Assembly: GCA_002428045.1 (NCBI GenBank)
Contig: DIZZ01000028.1
Coordinates: forward strand, 15,345 to 30,542
DNA: 15,198 bases
Direction: 5' to 3'
Source: Verrucomicrobia bacterium UBA6015
GTDB taxonomy: Bacteria > Verrucomicrobiota > Kiritimatiellia > UBA8416
Translations under genes and position numbers: made by a program
Notes under the pieces: generated by a model
The model's database searches: none
Told to the model about the DNA's origin: nothing
Seen by the model: the letters and a program-made list of their open reading frames with translations, nothing else
Shown here: positions 1 through 6,821 of the stretch, piece after piece
Numbering within the stretch: position 1 is the stretch's first letter
Layout: the number at the start of each line of letters is the position of its first letter

Positions 1-713
1 GTCGCCCGCCACATCCACAAGAGGTGGTACCATCCGTCCGGCCCCAGGTTCGGTCCGTTCTGATAGGCATTGTCCTTCCCCAGTCCATCAACGAACGGGG
101 TGTCGAAGAAACGCTTCCAGGTCTTCGTTTCGAGGTCGTAGACGTTGTAGATCTCGTTGCCTTTGCCACTGCCACCATCGCGGTAGTGGAACAACAACTC
201 ACCGTCGGGTGCCGTCATGAAGTGGGGATAGGTGGTACGCATTTCATTCTCCCCAAGCATCGCGTCGATCTGCTTCATGGTCGTCACGTCGCCGGGTTTC
301 TCCATGCGAAAATAGGTCAACGGACTCGCGTGCATGTTCCCGGAGAGATGGAGACAGTCGGCCTTGTCGACCGCCATGGTCAGGTAATTGTGGGAATCCC
401 ATCCCTGAATGGTGCTGCTTACTTGGCTTTCGCGGGGTAGCTTGTCCGTTTTCGATGGTAGGACAAATTTGGAGAACGCCTTATCGCCCAGCCTCCGCAT
501 GCCGACGACGGTCCGCCGATCGGCATTGTAATAGGCGACGTATTGCACGTCGCCATGGGTCAGCAGGCAATATCCGACGCTGACGGCCGACCATACCTTA
601 TCGACGACGATCATCTCCTTCACTGCTGGCGTATTCATGGCCGTCTCCTCCCCGGATTGAAGGTTGCCTCCAAGAATCAATGCAACCGTTGTCCACACAC
701 AAACATGCCTCAT
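1..713 (-). CDS. BNR_4-type beta-propeller protein, exported (3' end outside window)
   Basis: The first 237 codons are present; the gene runs off the left edge, so the C-terminal part is missing (the family is usually around 400 residues or more). The ATG at 713 gives a plausible signal peptide, with a short start, a hydrophobic stretch at about residues 5-15 and polar residues after. An in-frame ATG at 638 would remove it, so 713 is preferred; AGGAAAG-like bases lie about 12 nt upstream. The mature part carries signatures I associate with BNR_4 propellers: WSAVSVGY at 41-48, VQYVAYYNADR at 56-66, GWDSHNYLTMAVD at 114-126, HLSGNMH at 122-128 region, TYPHF near 161 and LLFHYRDG near 173-180. 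This fold occurs in polysaccharide-active enzymes, including lyases, but no catalytic role can be assigned here. It lies directly downstream of the broken methyltransferase. Confidence 0.8.
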   Translation of the reverse strand, partial: MRHVCVWTTVALILGGNLQSGEETAMNTPAVKEMIVVDKVWSAVSVGYCLLTHGDVQYVAYYNADRRTVVGMRRLGDKAFSKFVLPSKTDKLPRESQVSSTIQGWDSHNYLTMAVDKADCLHLSGNMHASPLTYFRMEKPGDVTTMKQIDAMLGENEMRTTYPHFMTAPDGELLFHYRDGGSGKGNEIYNVYDLETKTWKRFFDTPFVDGLGKDNAYQNGPNLGPDGWYHLLWMWRA

Positions 714-731
714 CGGTCAATACTCACTTTC

Positions 732-1442
732 CTATACCGTACAACACCAACACTCGAACGGGGGAGATTCTGGCCTAACATCGATTCCTAGGGGTCGTGG
801 GAGATCGCCAATTGCGTTTTTGACAGTCGTCCAAGGCTGAAGATTTCTGTCATTAAATAAGTCGCCGCCAGATTTTAATTTTTTCGGATTAATGTGCGTT
901 GGACGGGGTAGCGATATCGGATTCGTTTTTGATGCCATAAGAATGGCTCGTTTCCGAATCTCAGGCACCCCGTAATTGGCGGAAATCAAAGCATCATATA
1001 CAACATGCTTAAAGTTAAGTGCATACAGCGTCGTTAGTATCTCTTCAAACTCAAGTGAAGTTAGCAACTCGGGTACGTTTTCCATCACGATCACAGACGC
1101 CCGGGAAAGCTCAACGGCACGAAAATACTGAACCCAGAGGCGTCTGCGCGGATCGCCTTCCCGTTTTTTTTTGTTCAAGAGCGAAAACCCCTGGCACGGC
1201 GGACCGCCAATAACAACGTCAGCAAACGGCACAGGGACCATTTCACTGTCAAGCAACGAAATAATATCACCCTCAACGGTATGTTTACCTGATGGGTCAA
1301 AGTTGGCCTTGTATGTGGATACGGCATCTGCATTGAAATCATTTGCAAAAATGGGTTTAAAGCGGGTCGTGTCTGTAAAACCACGCGTCATGCCGCCGCA
1401 GCCGCAAAACAGATCGACAAGAGTAAATTTCCCGTATGACAT
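732..1442 (-). pseudogene. C-terminally truncated cytosine-5 DNA methyltransferase
   Basis: Cytosine-5 methyltransferases move a methyl group from S-adenosylmethionine to cytosine in a specific DNA site. The N-terminal catalytic part is clear: motif I DLFCGCGGMTRGF (10-22), motif IV GGPPCQGFS with nucleophile Cys83, motif VI ENV (121-123) and motif VIII ANYGVPEIRKRA (155-166), then TVKNAIGDLP (207-215). The frame ends at residue 236, whereas the family usually has 320-420 residues. The target-recognition domain and motifs IX and X are absent. The last residues (PPFECWCCTV) look like read-through past a breakpoint near 750, only about 40 bases from the BNR gene start. The coding region is AT-rich (841-900 is roughly one third GC), unlike the GC-rich operon at 3071-8662. 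It was probably acquired and then decayed. A split two-subunit enzyme is possible, but no partner subunit is visible. Confidence 0.85.
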
Positions 1443-1486
1443 AAACTCGGACTCTATTCCATTTCGGCGCTCAAATCCAGCACACT

Positions 1487-1515
1487 TTTATAGCCTGGGG
1501 TAGTGGGCTTATGAA
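1487..1515 (-). promoter_or_regulatory. Candidate sigma70-type promoter of the methyltransferase remnant
   Basis: On the minus strand, TTCATA (1510-1515) and TATAAA (1487-1492) are separated by 17 bases. They match the -35 and -10 consensus at 4/6 and 5/6 positions. The start codon at 1442 lies about 45 bases downstream of the -10 box. The -35 box overlaps the stop codon of the MutT fragment. Confidence 0.4.
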
Positions 1516-1742
1516 CTTACCCCCTTCTCCAGTAGATTCAAAATCAATGGAACATCAGCAGGTGCCCATTTAAGGGATTGCCAATTCGTGGCAGAAACCC
1601 AACGCATATCGACATGCTCTGTAAGTGTCAACGTCGGGTGACGTTCACAGGCACTTTTGAATGGTAATAAACGGATCGATCCGAACGCATACGTATGCCG
1701 AACCTCAAGCCTGCAGACCAAAGGGTAAACGCAAACGACCAA
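1509..1742 (-). pseudogene. 5'-truncated MutT/Nudix hydrolase remnant
   Basis: From about residue 10 the translation matches the C-terminal half of MutT-type (deoxy)nucleoside triphosphate pyrophosphohydrolases. Recognisable pieces are LEVRHTYAF (12-20), SIRLLPF, a TEHVDMRWV segment, and a terminal LKWAPADVPLILNLLE helix. The Nudix box (G-x5-E-x7-REUxEExGU), which should lie upstream and carries the catalytic acids, is absent from this frame. The frame is closed by a stop just before 1790, next to the end of the URO-D-like gene. The only in-frame start is a TTG. A full MutT has about 130 residues, so roughly the first half is gone. A stretch in another frame around 1755-1797 (HEIEDG) faintly recalls REIxEELG but is too weak to use. 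It cannot be a working hydrolase. Confidence 0.65.
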
Positions 1743-1793
1743 GGCTGGAGAGGTGTCGGAAATGAATCCACTACTGTTCGTCCATCTTCAATT

Positions 1794-2843
1794 TCATGAA
1801 TAGTGGGTTGAGTATTTTTCCATGGCCTCCATAAGGGCACAGACATTCTCAAGTGGCACTCCGGGGTACAGCCCATAGATCATCATCAAGCCGCCTGCTT
1901 TGCTACCCAGCTTCTCAACCTCCTCTCTAATCAAGTCGTCAATCTGCTCTGGCGTGCCGCGTGCCGTGATGGCCTGTCGGTCAATGTCCAGATCAATGCA
2001 TATGCGACCGGCAAACTTGGCTGCTATCCAGTCTATTCCGTTGACTAGGTCCTGGAGGTTGATCACCTGCACACCGCCGTCAACAAGGTCATCTACCAAC
2101 AGGCGGATGTCCCCGTCCGAATGCATATGCACGATGCACCCCGCGTCGCGTGCGGGTGCCATCAACTTCTGATAGACAGGCTTGATGAACTTGCGGAAGT
2201 CATTGGGACTGAGCATCGGCCCGACCTGCATCCCAAGGTCCTCCGGGAAGCTCATCATGTCCGGCTCCAGTTCCATCCATTTCAGCACAAAGCGGTAGTT
2301 GAATTCCTCAATCATTTCGATGAGCGACAACAGCATGGGCTCTTCATCGACCATGTCAAACATTAGGTTCTCATACCCACGCATGTCCTGCAGTCGCAGA
2401 AAAGTGTGACCGTGCGGAAGTCCGCCCCCGACGAGCTCGCCATTCTTCCTCTGCCGCTGAACGCGTTCCTCGATCTTCTTCCAGTCGATGGGGTACGTTC
2501 CGTCTGTCCTATTCGGGTCGGGAGCTGTATAGGCTGAGAACGGGTTCCAGTCTGAAAGTGGGTGGCCATGAACGGAACCCGTAATGCCGTCTTCGCTCGT
2601 CGTCCAGATGCATCCCCACGGGTCGGTATAGGGTTCATCCTTGCGTTGAGTGAGCCCGAACTGCGGGTTCACGGTCTCCCTGCGAGTGAACGCCGGAAAG
2701 AGAAAGGGATGAGCTTCTATTAGATCCTGCAGGGCATTCTGGTCATAGTGACGCCAACAGGCTCCATTGATATGGAAGCTCATGGGGATGTAGTCCGGGC
2801 TATCAAACCGAACTGCCTTGAGTACGTTCTCCCTGTGGTTCAT
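1794..2843 (-). CDS. Uroporphyrinogen decarboxylase (URO-D) domain protein
   Basis: This 349-residue protein is of full length for the URO-D superfamily, which includes HemE and the methyl/corrinoid transferases MtaA and CmuA. It starts with a family-like NHRENVLKAVRFDSPDYIPM segment (2-21), has an SFPEDLGMQVGPMLSP stretch (198-213), and the barrel motif HMHSDGD (239-245). It ends with a GLMMIYGLYPGVPLENVCALMEAM helix region. The HMHSDGD motif and the low similarity to HemE favour the large group of URO-D paralogues of unknown substrate that is abundant in PVC bacteria and often linked to C1/methyl transfer, rather than haem synthesis. No haem or corrinoid gene is nearby. AAGGA lies 7 bases before the ATG. 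It is intact and on the same strand as the exporter, but 227 bases away, so probably separately transcribed. Confidence 0.85.
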   Translation of the reverse strand: MNHRENVLKAVRFDSPDYIPMSFHINGACWRHYDQNALQDLIEAHPFLFPAFTRRETVNPQFGLTQRKDEPYTDPWGCIWTTSEDGITGSVHGHPLSDWNPFSAYTAPDPNRTDGTYPIDWKKIEERVQRQRKNGELVGGGLPHGHTFLRLQDMRGYENLMFDMVDEEPMLLSLIEMIEEFNYRFVLKWMELEPDMMSFPEDLGMQVGPMLSPNDFRKFIKPVYQKLMAPARDAGCIVHMHSDGDIRLLVDDLVDGGVQVINLQDLVNGIDWIAAKFAGRICIDLDIDRQAITARGTPEQIDDLIREEVEKLGSKAGGLMMIYGLYPGVPLENVCALMEAMEKYSTHYS

Positions 2844-2877
2844 CGATCAGTCCTTCTCTTGCCGAACGCCGCGCTCA

Positions 2878-2914
2878 CCGGCCGTACCCGAGCGCAGCGA
2901 GGGTAACGGTCCGG
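2878..2914. repeat. Imperfect inverted repeat (hairpin) downstream of the exporter operon
   Basis: CCGGCCGTACCC (2878-2889) can pair with GGGTAACGGTCCGG (2901-2914), with two single-base bulges, around an 11-base loop. It lies between the exporter operon and the URO-D-like gene. Neither side has a run of T, so it is not a standard intrinsic terminator; it could be an mRNA 3'-end structure or chance in GC-rich DNA. Confidence 0.3.
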
Positions 2915-2931
2915 GGCAGTGACTTGGGTGC

Positions 2932-3033
2932 CTATTCTAGACCCATTTTCTTCAAATTGTCCCTCTGTTCCTTTGTCAAAGGCTTGTCGTTGTCTTCAAG
3001 ACAGCGCTTGAGTTCGGCTTCAAACCCATTCAT
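2932..3033 (-). CDS. Possible 33-codon small protein of unknown function
   Basis: The frame from the ATG at 3033 encodes a strongly charged peptide, MNGFEAELKRCLEDNDKPL followed by TKEQRDNLKKMGLE. Its make-up looks like a real soluble helical protein and not random GC-rich noise. No Shine-Dalgarno sequence precedes the ATG. The frame stays open upstream into the 3' end of the permease gene. I do not recognise it. It could be a small gene, or the tail of a decayed one lying between the exporter operon and the URO-D-like gene. Confidence 0.25.
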   Translation of the reverse strand: MNGFEAELKRCLEDNDKPLTKEQRDNLKKMGLE

Positions 3034-3070
3034 GAATATCAAATGACGCGTATCCGGCCATAGGGTCAGG

Positions 3071-4339
3071 TTATTCGTGGCGGAGGGCCTCGATGGGGTC
3101 GAGGCGGGCGGCACGCAGGGCCGGGTAGATGCCGAAGACCATGCCGACGAGCATGCTGACCCCCAGGGAGACGATGACGCTGAGCGGCGTCACCAGCGTG
3201 GGCATTCCTGCCGTGCGGGTGATGATCCAGGGGATCAGCACCCCGAACCCGACGCCGATCGCCCCGCCCGTCATGGAGAGCACCACGGTCTCGATCAGGA
3301 ACTGCGCCACGATCTGGAGGCGCTTGGCACCGATGGCGCGGCGAATGCCGATCTCCCGCGTCCGTTCCGTGACGGACGCCAGCATGATGTTCATGATCCC
3401 TATCCCGCCCACCAGCAGGCTGATGCCCGCGATGGAGCCGAGCACGATGTTGAAGTTTCGCTTGGTGGTTTCGGCCTGGCGAAGCAGTGCCAGCGGTACC
3501 TGCAAACGGTAGCTTTTCTTCTTGTGGAACCGCGTGAGCATGGCCTCGATCGCCTGGGCCGACGCCTCGACGTCGGCAAGACTGGAAGCCTCGGTGATGA
3601 TCTGGTGCAGTTCGACCAATTCGCTGATTTGGGACCCGTCGGAGCGCTGTGTGTAGATGTCGCCGAACCGCTCGCGAGCTGTGGTCAGCGGGATGTAGGC
3701 ATCGGTATCGCGGTCCGGCGTCTGCATGCCGCCCGCATTGCCGCTGTCGCTCTGAATAATGCCGATGACCGTAAAGGCACTGCCGCCGATTTTTACCACC
3801 GCCCCGAGGGTCTCCTCGGTGGCGAGCAGTCGCCGGGCTCCGTGCTCGGTCAGGACGGCGACATTCGCCCGATTTTCAAGATCGGCATCGGCCAGTGCCC
3901 GCCCCGCCAGCAGCGGTCGTTTGACGAGGTCGAACCACGCGGGGGTCGTTCCCACCAGACGCAGGGATAGCGTCTTGCTGCCGAGGCGGCCTTCCTTGCG
4001 GATGATCTTGACGGGGACCGTCCGCTTGATAGAAGGGATGCATTCGGCAATCCGCAGGACATCCTCATATTTCAGGCCGTAGATGCTGATGCGGGTTCGT
4101 CCGGCACTGCTCGCGTCGTCATCCGAGGGCTTGGCGGTATCGATGATGATGTTGTTGCTGCCGAGCTTACGGATCTGGACCAGCGCCTCGCGGCTGGCTC
4201 CCTCGCCAACCGCCAGCATGGCGATCACACTGCCGACACCGAAGACCACCCCGAGCATGGTCAGCAACGAGCGCAGCTTGTGCAGCATCAGGGTCTTTAC
4301 CCCAAGGTGGATATTGCGGAGCAATCGGGAGTTTTTCAC
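3071..4339 (-). CDS. MacB/FtsX-type ABC transporter permease
   Basis: This 422-residue inner-membrane protein is the permease half of a MacAB-like exporter, here a separate polypeptide from the ATPase. It has the expected plan: TM1 at about 24-46 (SLLTMLGVVFGVGSVIAML), a large periplasmic MacB_PCD domain at about 50-295, and three TM helices at about 305-327, 355-381 and 393-415. The conserved ERTREIGIRRAIGAKR coupling segment (335-350) and the terminal YPALRAARLDPIEALRHE signature (405-422) are present. MacB-type transporters use ATP to drive substrates from the periplasm through a TolC channel. The start is GTG at 4339, overlapping the ATPase stop by 4 bases (GTGA), with GGAAGG about 7 bases before it. 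The substrate is unknown: macrolides, peptides, lipids and siderophores are all known for relatives. Confidence 0.92.
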   Translation of the reverse strand: MKNSRLLRNIHLGVKTLMLHKLRSLLTMLGVVFGVGSVIAMLAVGEGASREALVQIRKLGSNNIIIDTAKPSDDDASSAGRTRISIYGLKYEDVLRIAECIPSIKRTVPVKIIRKEGRLGSKTLSLRLVGTTPAWFDLVKRPLLAGRALADADLENRANVAVLTEHGARRLLATEETLGAVVKIGGSAFTVIGIIQSDSGNAGGMQTPDRDTDAYIPLTTARERFGDIYTQRSDGSQISELVELHQIITEASSLADVEASAQAIEAMLTRFHKKKSYRLQVPLALLRQAETTKRNFNIVLGSIAGISLLVGGIGIMNIMLASVTERTREIGIRRAIGAKRLQIVAQFLIETVVLSMTGGAIGVGFGVLIPWIITRTAGMPTLVTPLSVIVSLGVSMLVGMVFGIYPALRAARLDPIEALRHE

Positions 4340-5037
4340 AGGCGACCTTCCCCGGCGCTGGCGATGCGCCCGTCGCGCATGACGATGCGGTGTTTGGCGA
4401 TATTGGCTATCTCGGGTTCGTGGGTCACCATGATGATGGTCTTTCCCTGCGCGTTCAGGTCGCCGAGCATGTCCATGATTTCCTTGCCGGTGGCGGAGTC
4501 CAGGTTGCCCGTCGGTTCATCGGCCAGCAGCATGACCGGATCGTTCGCCAGCGCCCGGGCAATCGCCACGCGTTGCTGCTGCCCGCCGGAAAGTTCGGAT
4601 GGACGGTGGTGCAGGCGCTCGCCAAGGCCGACGCGCCGGGCCAGTTCGCCAGCGCGTTGCCGGGCGCGGTCGGGATGCCAGCCAAGGTAGTAGAGCGGAA
4701 GCTGGATGTTCTCCTCGACGGTAAGCTGGGCAATGAGGTTGAAGCTCTGGAATATGAATCCTAGGTATTTAAGGCGTATGTCGCTGAGGGCATCATCGCT
4801 TTGCGTGCGAGTATCGTTGCCCCCCAGGAGGTATCGGCCGGAGGTGGGTCGGTCCAGGCAGCCGAGGATGTTCAGCAGGGTGCTCTTGCCGCTGCCGCTG
4901 GCACCCATGATCGCCCAGAAACTGCCCGGTTCGAAGGTCGCACTGACACCGTCGAGCGCATGCACAGCCTGGTCACCCATCTGATAGGTACGGGTGATGT
5001 TCTCGATGCGCGTAGCTTGCAGGGTGGCTGTACTCAT
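4336..5037 (-). CDS. MacB/LolD-type ABC transporter ATP-binding protein
   Basis: This 233-residue cytoplasmic ATPase powers the neighbouring permease. All nucleotide-binding motifs are intact: Walker A GASGSGKST (45-53), Q-loop Gln97 in FIFQSFNL, signature LSGGQQQRVAIARAL (149-163), Walker B VMLLADE (168-174), D-loop GNLDSATG and switch His206 in MVTHEPE. The QSFNL/LSGGQQQR context is typical of the LolD/MacB/FtsE subgroup that pairs with FtsX-type permeases. The ATG overlaps the adaptor stop as TGATG, and AGGAG lies about 8 bases upstream. The 4-base overlap with the permease suggests coupled translation. Confidence 0.94.
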   Translation of the reverse strand: MSTATLQATRIENITRTYQMGDQAVHALDGVSATFEPGSFWAIMGASGSGKSTLLNILGCLDRPTSGRYLLGGNDTRTQSDDALSDIRLKYLGFIFQSFNLIAQLTVEENIQLPLYYLGWHPDRARQRAGELARRVGLGERLHHRPSELSGGQQQRVAIARALANDPVMLLADEPTGNLDSATGKEIMDMLGDLNAQGKTIIMVTHEPEIANIAKHRIVMRDGRIASAGEGRL

Positions 5038-6821
5038 CAGGGTTGCTCCTGGCCGGTACTGGGGCGAGGACGCTGGCGACGTTCCGCGCCGTCCTTGGGC
5101 GTCCGCTTCGGGCGTTTGGTTTCGCGGTCGGCTCCGGACTCGGGTGCGGTCAGGTCCGGGTTGCCATGGCCACGGGGATTGCCGCCGGCAGGGTTGATCG
5201 GGGCGGCGCTAGCGGGGGGTTCCTCGGACGACGCCGCAGGGGATTCGTCCCCGATCGTGTCCAGCGGCGGAGCCAGCAGCACCGGCTCGCCCGGCACCAG
5301 GCCGTCGAGGATATGCACCATGCGGTTATTGTCCTCGCCGATCATGACCTGCCGCTGGACGGGGCCGTCCGGTGTGTTGACAAAAACGATGGGCTGGCGG
5401 TTGACCCGTACCACGCATTGCACGGGCACGTGAACCGCCTCGGGATAGGTGGCGATATGAATCGTTGCCTCGCAATTCATGCCAGTGCGCAGCACGTCGC
5501 CGCCTCCCTCGATCCGGATTTCGGTGTCGTAGAGTTTAAGATCCGCATTCATGAAGGCGCTCATGGCATCCGGCAGCGGGGCGATCGAGGTGACGGTCCC
5601 CTTGAAGCTCATCCCCGGCAGCGCATCCGCCCGCAGGGAGACCGGCATGTCAGGATGGACTTTCTTCAGGCTGGATTCATGGATCTTGACTTTCGCGATA
5701 AAGCTCGATGCCACCGGCAGGTGGATCAGTTCCTGGCGTTCGCGGATTTCCTGGCCTTCGGCGAGCGGTTCTGAAGACCCGCGCCAGCGGAATTCCCCGC
5801 TGGTGGCGTAGACCACCAGCCCGTCGCGCGGAGCGGTGATGCGGGCCTTTCCGATCTGGGCGATCAGCTTCTCAAGCTGGCTCTTGTTCTGCGTGAATTC
5901 CGATTCCTTGGCACGCAGGTCGGCTTCCGCCTGGATCACATCCGCCCGTGCCTTACCGGTCGCCCGCACGAGGGCCATCTCCGACTGGCGAACGTCACTC
6001 TCGAGTTTGGTGATCTCGCGCTTGACCTCGAAGTCCTGTAGCAGTTTCAGGTTATTCTCGGCCAGTTCTACATCCAGTGCCGCCTTTTTGACGGAAAGCT
6101 CGTCGGCACGGATCTCGGACTCCGAAAGATACTTTTCCTTGAAAAGCACCTGCGACCACTTCAGCTTCTCCTCGGCACGCTGTTTCTCCTCGCGGGCCAG
6201 GGTAATGCGCGCCTCGAGTTCCTTAAGCTTGTTGGGATATTCGCCCTCCTTGTACTTTTCCAGGTCTTCTCGGGCAAACTGCAGGGTCAGTTCCGCTTTC
6301 TCCACATCGCTCTGGGCCTGGCTCTTGACTACATCCAGGGTCTCGCGGCTGCGGATAAAGGAGGCTTCCGCGTTTTCCGCCAGGATCGACTGCTCGATGC
6401 GCCGGTCCTCGAGACTGGTGACATCCAGCTCGACCAGCAGGTCGCCCGCCTTGACCTCCGTGCCTTCACGGATCAGGTAAAGGATCGTACTGCGTCCCTC
6501 CAGTTCGCTTTTCAGGATGAGCTGTTCACTGGGGCTGATCGTACCGGATTCCGTGACGGTGATCTCCAGCAGTCCCTTGGCTGCCTGGAAGACAGGAGTG
6601 GTGTCCGTTGCCGCCGGTTTAAGCCGCCGGTAGGCGGGTACGGCAATGACGGCAACGGCGACCAGCGCCAGCAGCGCAGCAGCCAGCGGACGAATCCCGC
6701 CACGCCGGGAGGCCAGGCGGGGGCGGCAGGATGGAGGGCGAGGCTGTGCCGAGCGGGCGGTAGCCGGGTTGGAAGCGATGTGCATCTCACATTGCATATG
6801 CATCTTGGAATGACCTTTCAT
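5037..6821 (-). CDS. HlyD/MacA-family periplasmic adaptor subunit
   Basis: The adaptor links the inner-membrane ABC transporter to the TolC channel. At 594 residues it is much longer than MacA (about 370). A cytoplasmic leader is followed by one TM helix (about 44-61), the first half of a lipoyl domain (about 80-135), a long coiled-coil hairpin (about 140-325, heptad-rich with many E, K, A and L), the second lipoyl half with ARITAPRDGLVVYA (326-339), a beta-barrel (about 370-460) and a membrane-proximal domain. The last 80 or so residues are a Pro/Ser/Glu/Arg-rich tail that looks disordered. The first 14 residues are rich in Met, His and Cys. The ATG at 6821 overlaps the TolC-like stop as TGATG; later Mets at residues 7, 9 and 13 are alternative starts, and none has a strong Shine-Dalgarno sequence. 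Confidence 0.9.
   Translation of the reverse strand: MKGHSKMHMQCEMHIASNPATARSAQPRPPSCRPRLASRRGGIRPLAAALLALVAVAVIAVPAYRRLKPAATDTTPVFQAAKGLLEITVTESGTISPSEQLILKSELEGRSTILYLIREGTEVKAGDLLVELDVTSLEDRRIEQSILAENAEASFIRSRETLDVVKSQAQSDVEKAELTLQFAREDLEKYKEGEYPNKLKELEARITLAREEKQRAEEKLKWSQVLFKEKYLSESEIRADELSVKKAALDVELAENNLKLLQDFEVKREITKLESDVRQSEMALVRATGKARADVIQAEADLRAKESEFTQNKSQLEKLIAQIGKARITAPRDGLVVYATSGEFRWRGSSEPLAEGQEIRERQELIHLPVASSFIAKVKIHESSLKKVHPDMPVSLRADALPGMSFKGTVTSIAPLPDAMSAFMNADLKLYDTEIRIEGGGDVLRTGMNCEATIHIATYPEAVHVPVQCVVRVNRQPIVFVNTPDGPVQRQVMIGEDNNRMVHILDGLVPGEPVLLAPPLDTIGDESPAASSEEPPASAAPINPAGGNPRGHGNPDLTAPESGADRETKRPKRTPKDGAERRQRPRPSTGQEQP

Noticed and set aside
24..440. 138-codon open frame on the plus strand at the left edge
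   Set aside because: The opposite strand encodes the BNR_4-type protein without interruption from 713 to the window edge; the plus-strand frame is its shadow.
713..760. A promoter for the BNR gene inside the 3' end of the methyltransferase remnant (TATAGG near 731-736)
   Set aside because: No acceptable -35 box lies at the right distance.
1628..1876. 82-codon minus-strand frame across the end of the URO-D-like gene
   Set aside because: Most of it overlaps the URO-D coding region or the MutT fragment in another frame. The HEIEDG stretch resembles part of a Nudix box only faintly and cannot be joined to the MutT frame without a frameshift I cannot verify.
2878..2914. Reading the hairpin as a rho-independent terminator of the exporter operon
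   Set aside because: Neither side is followed by a T-run, and it lies over 150 bases past the permease stop; kept only as an inverted repeat.
3077..3970. 297-codon open frame on the plus strand
   Set aside because: It lies antisense to the MacB-type permease, whose domains and family ends are unmistakable; the translation is low-complexity Asp/His/Arg-rich.
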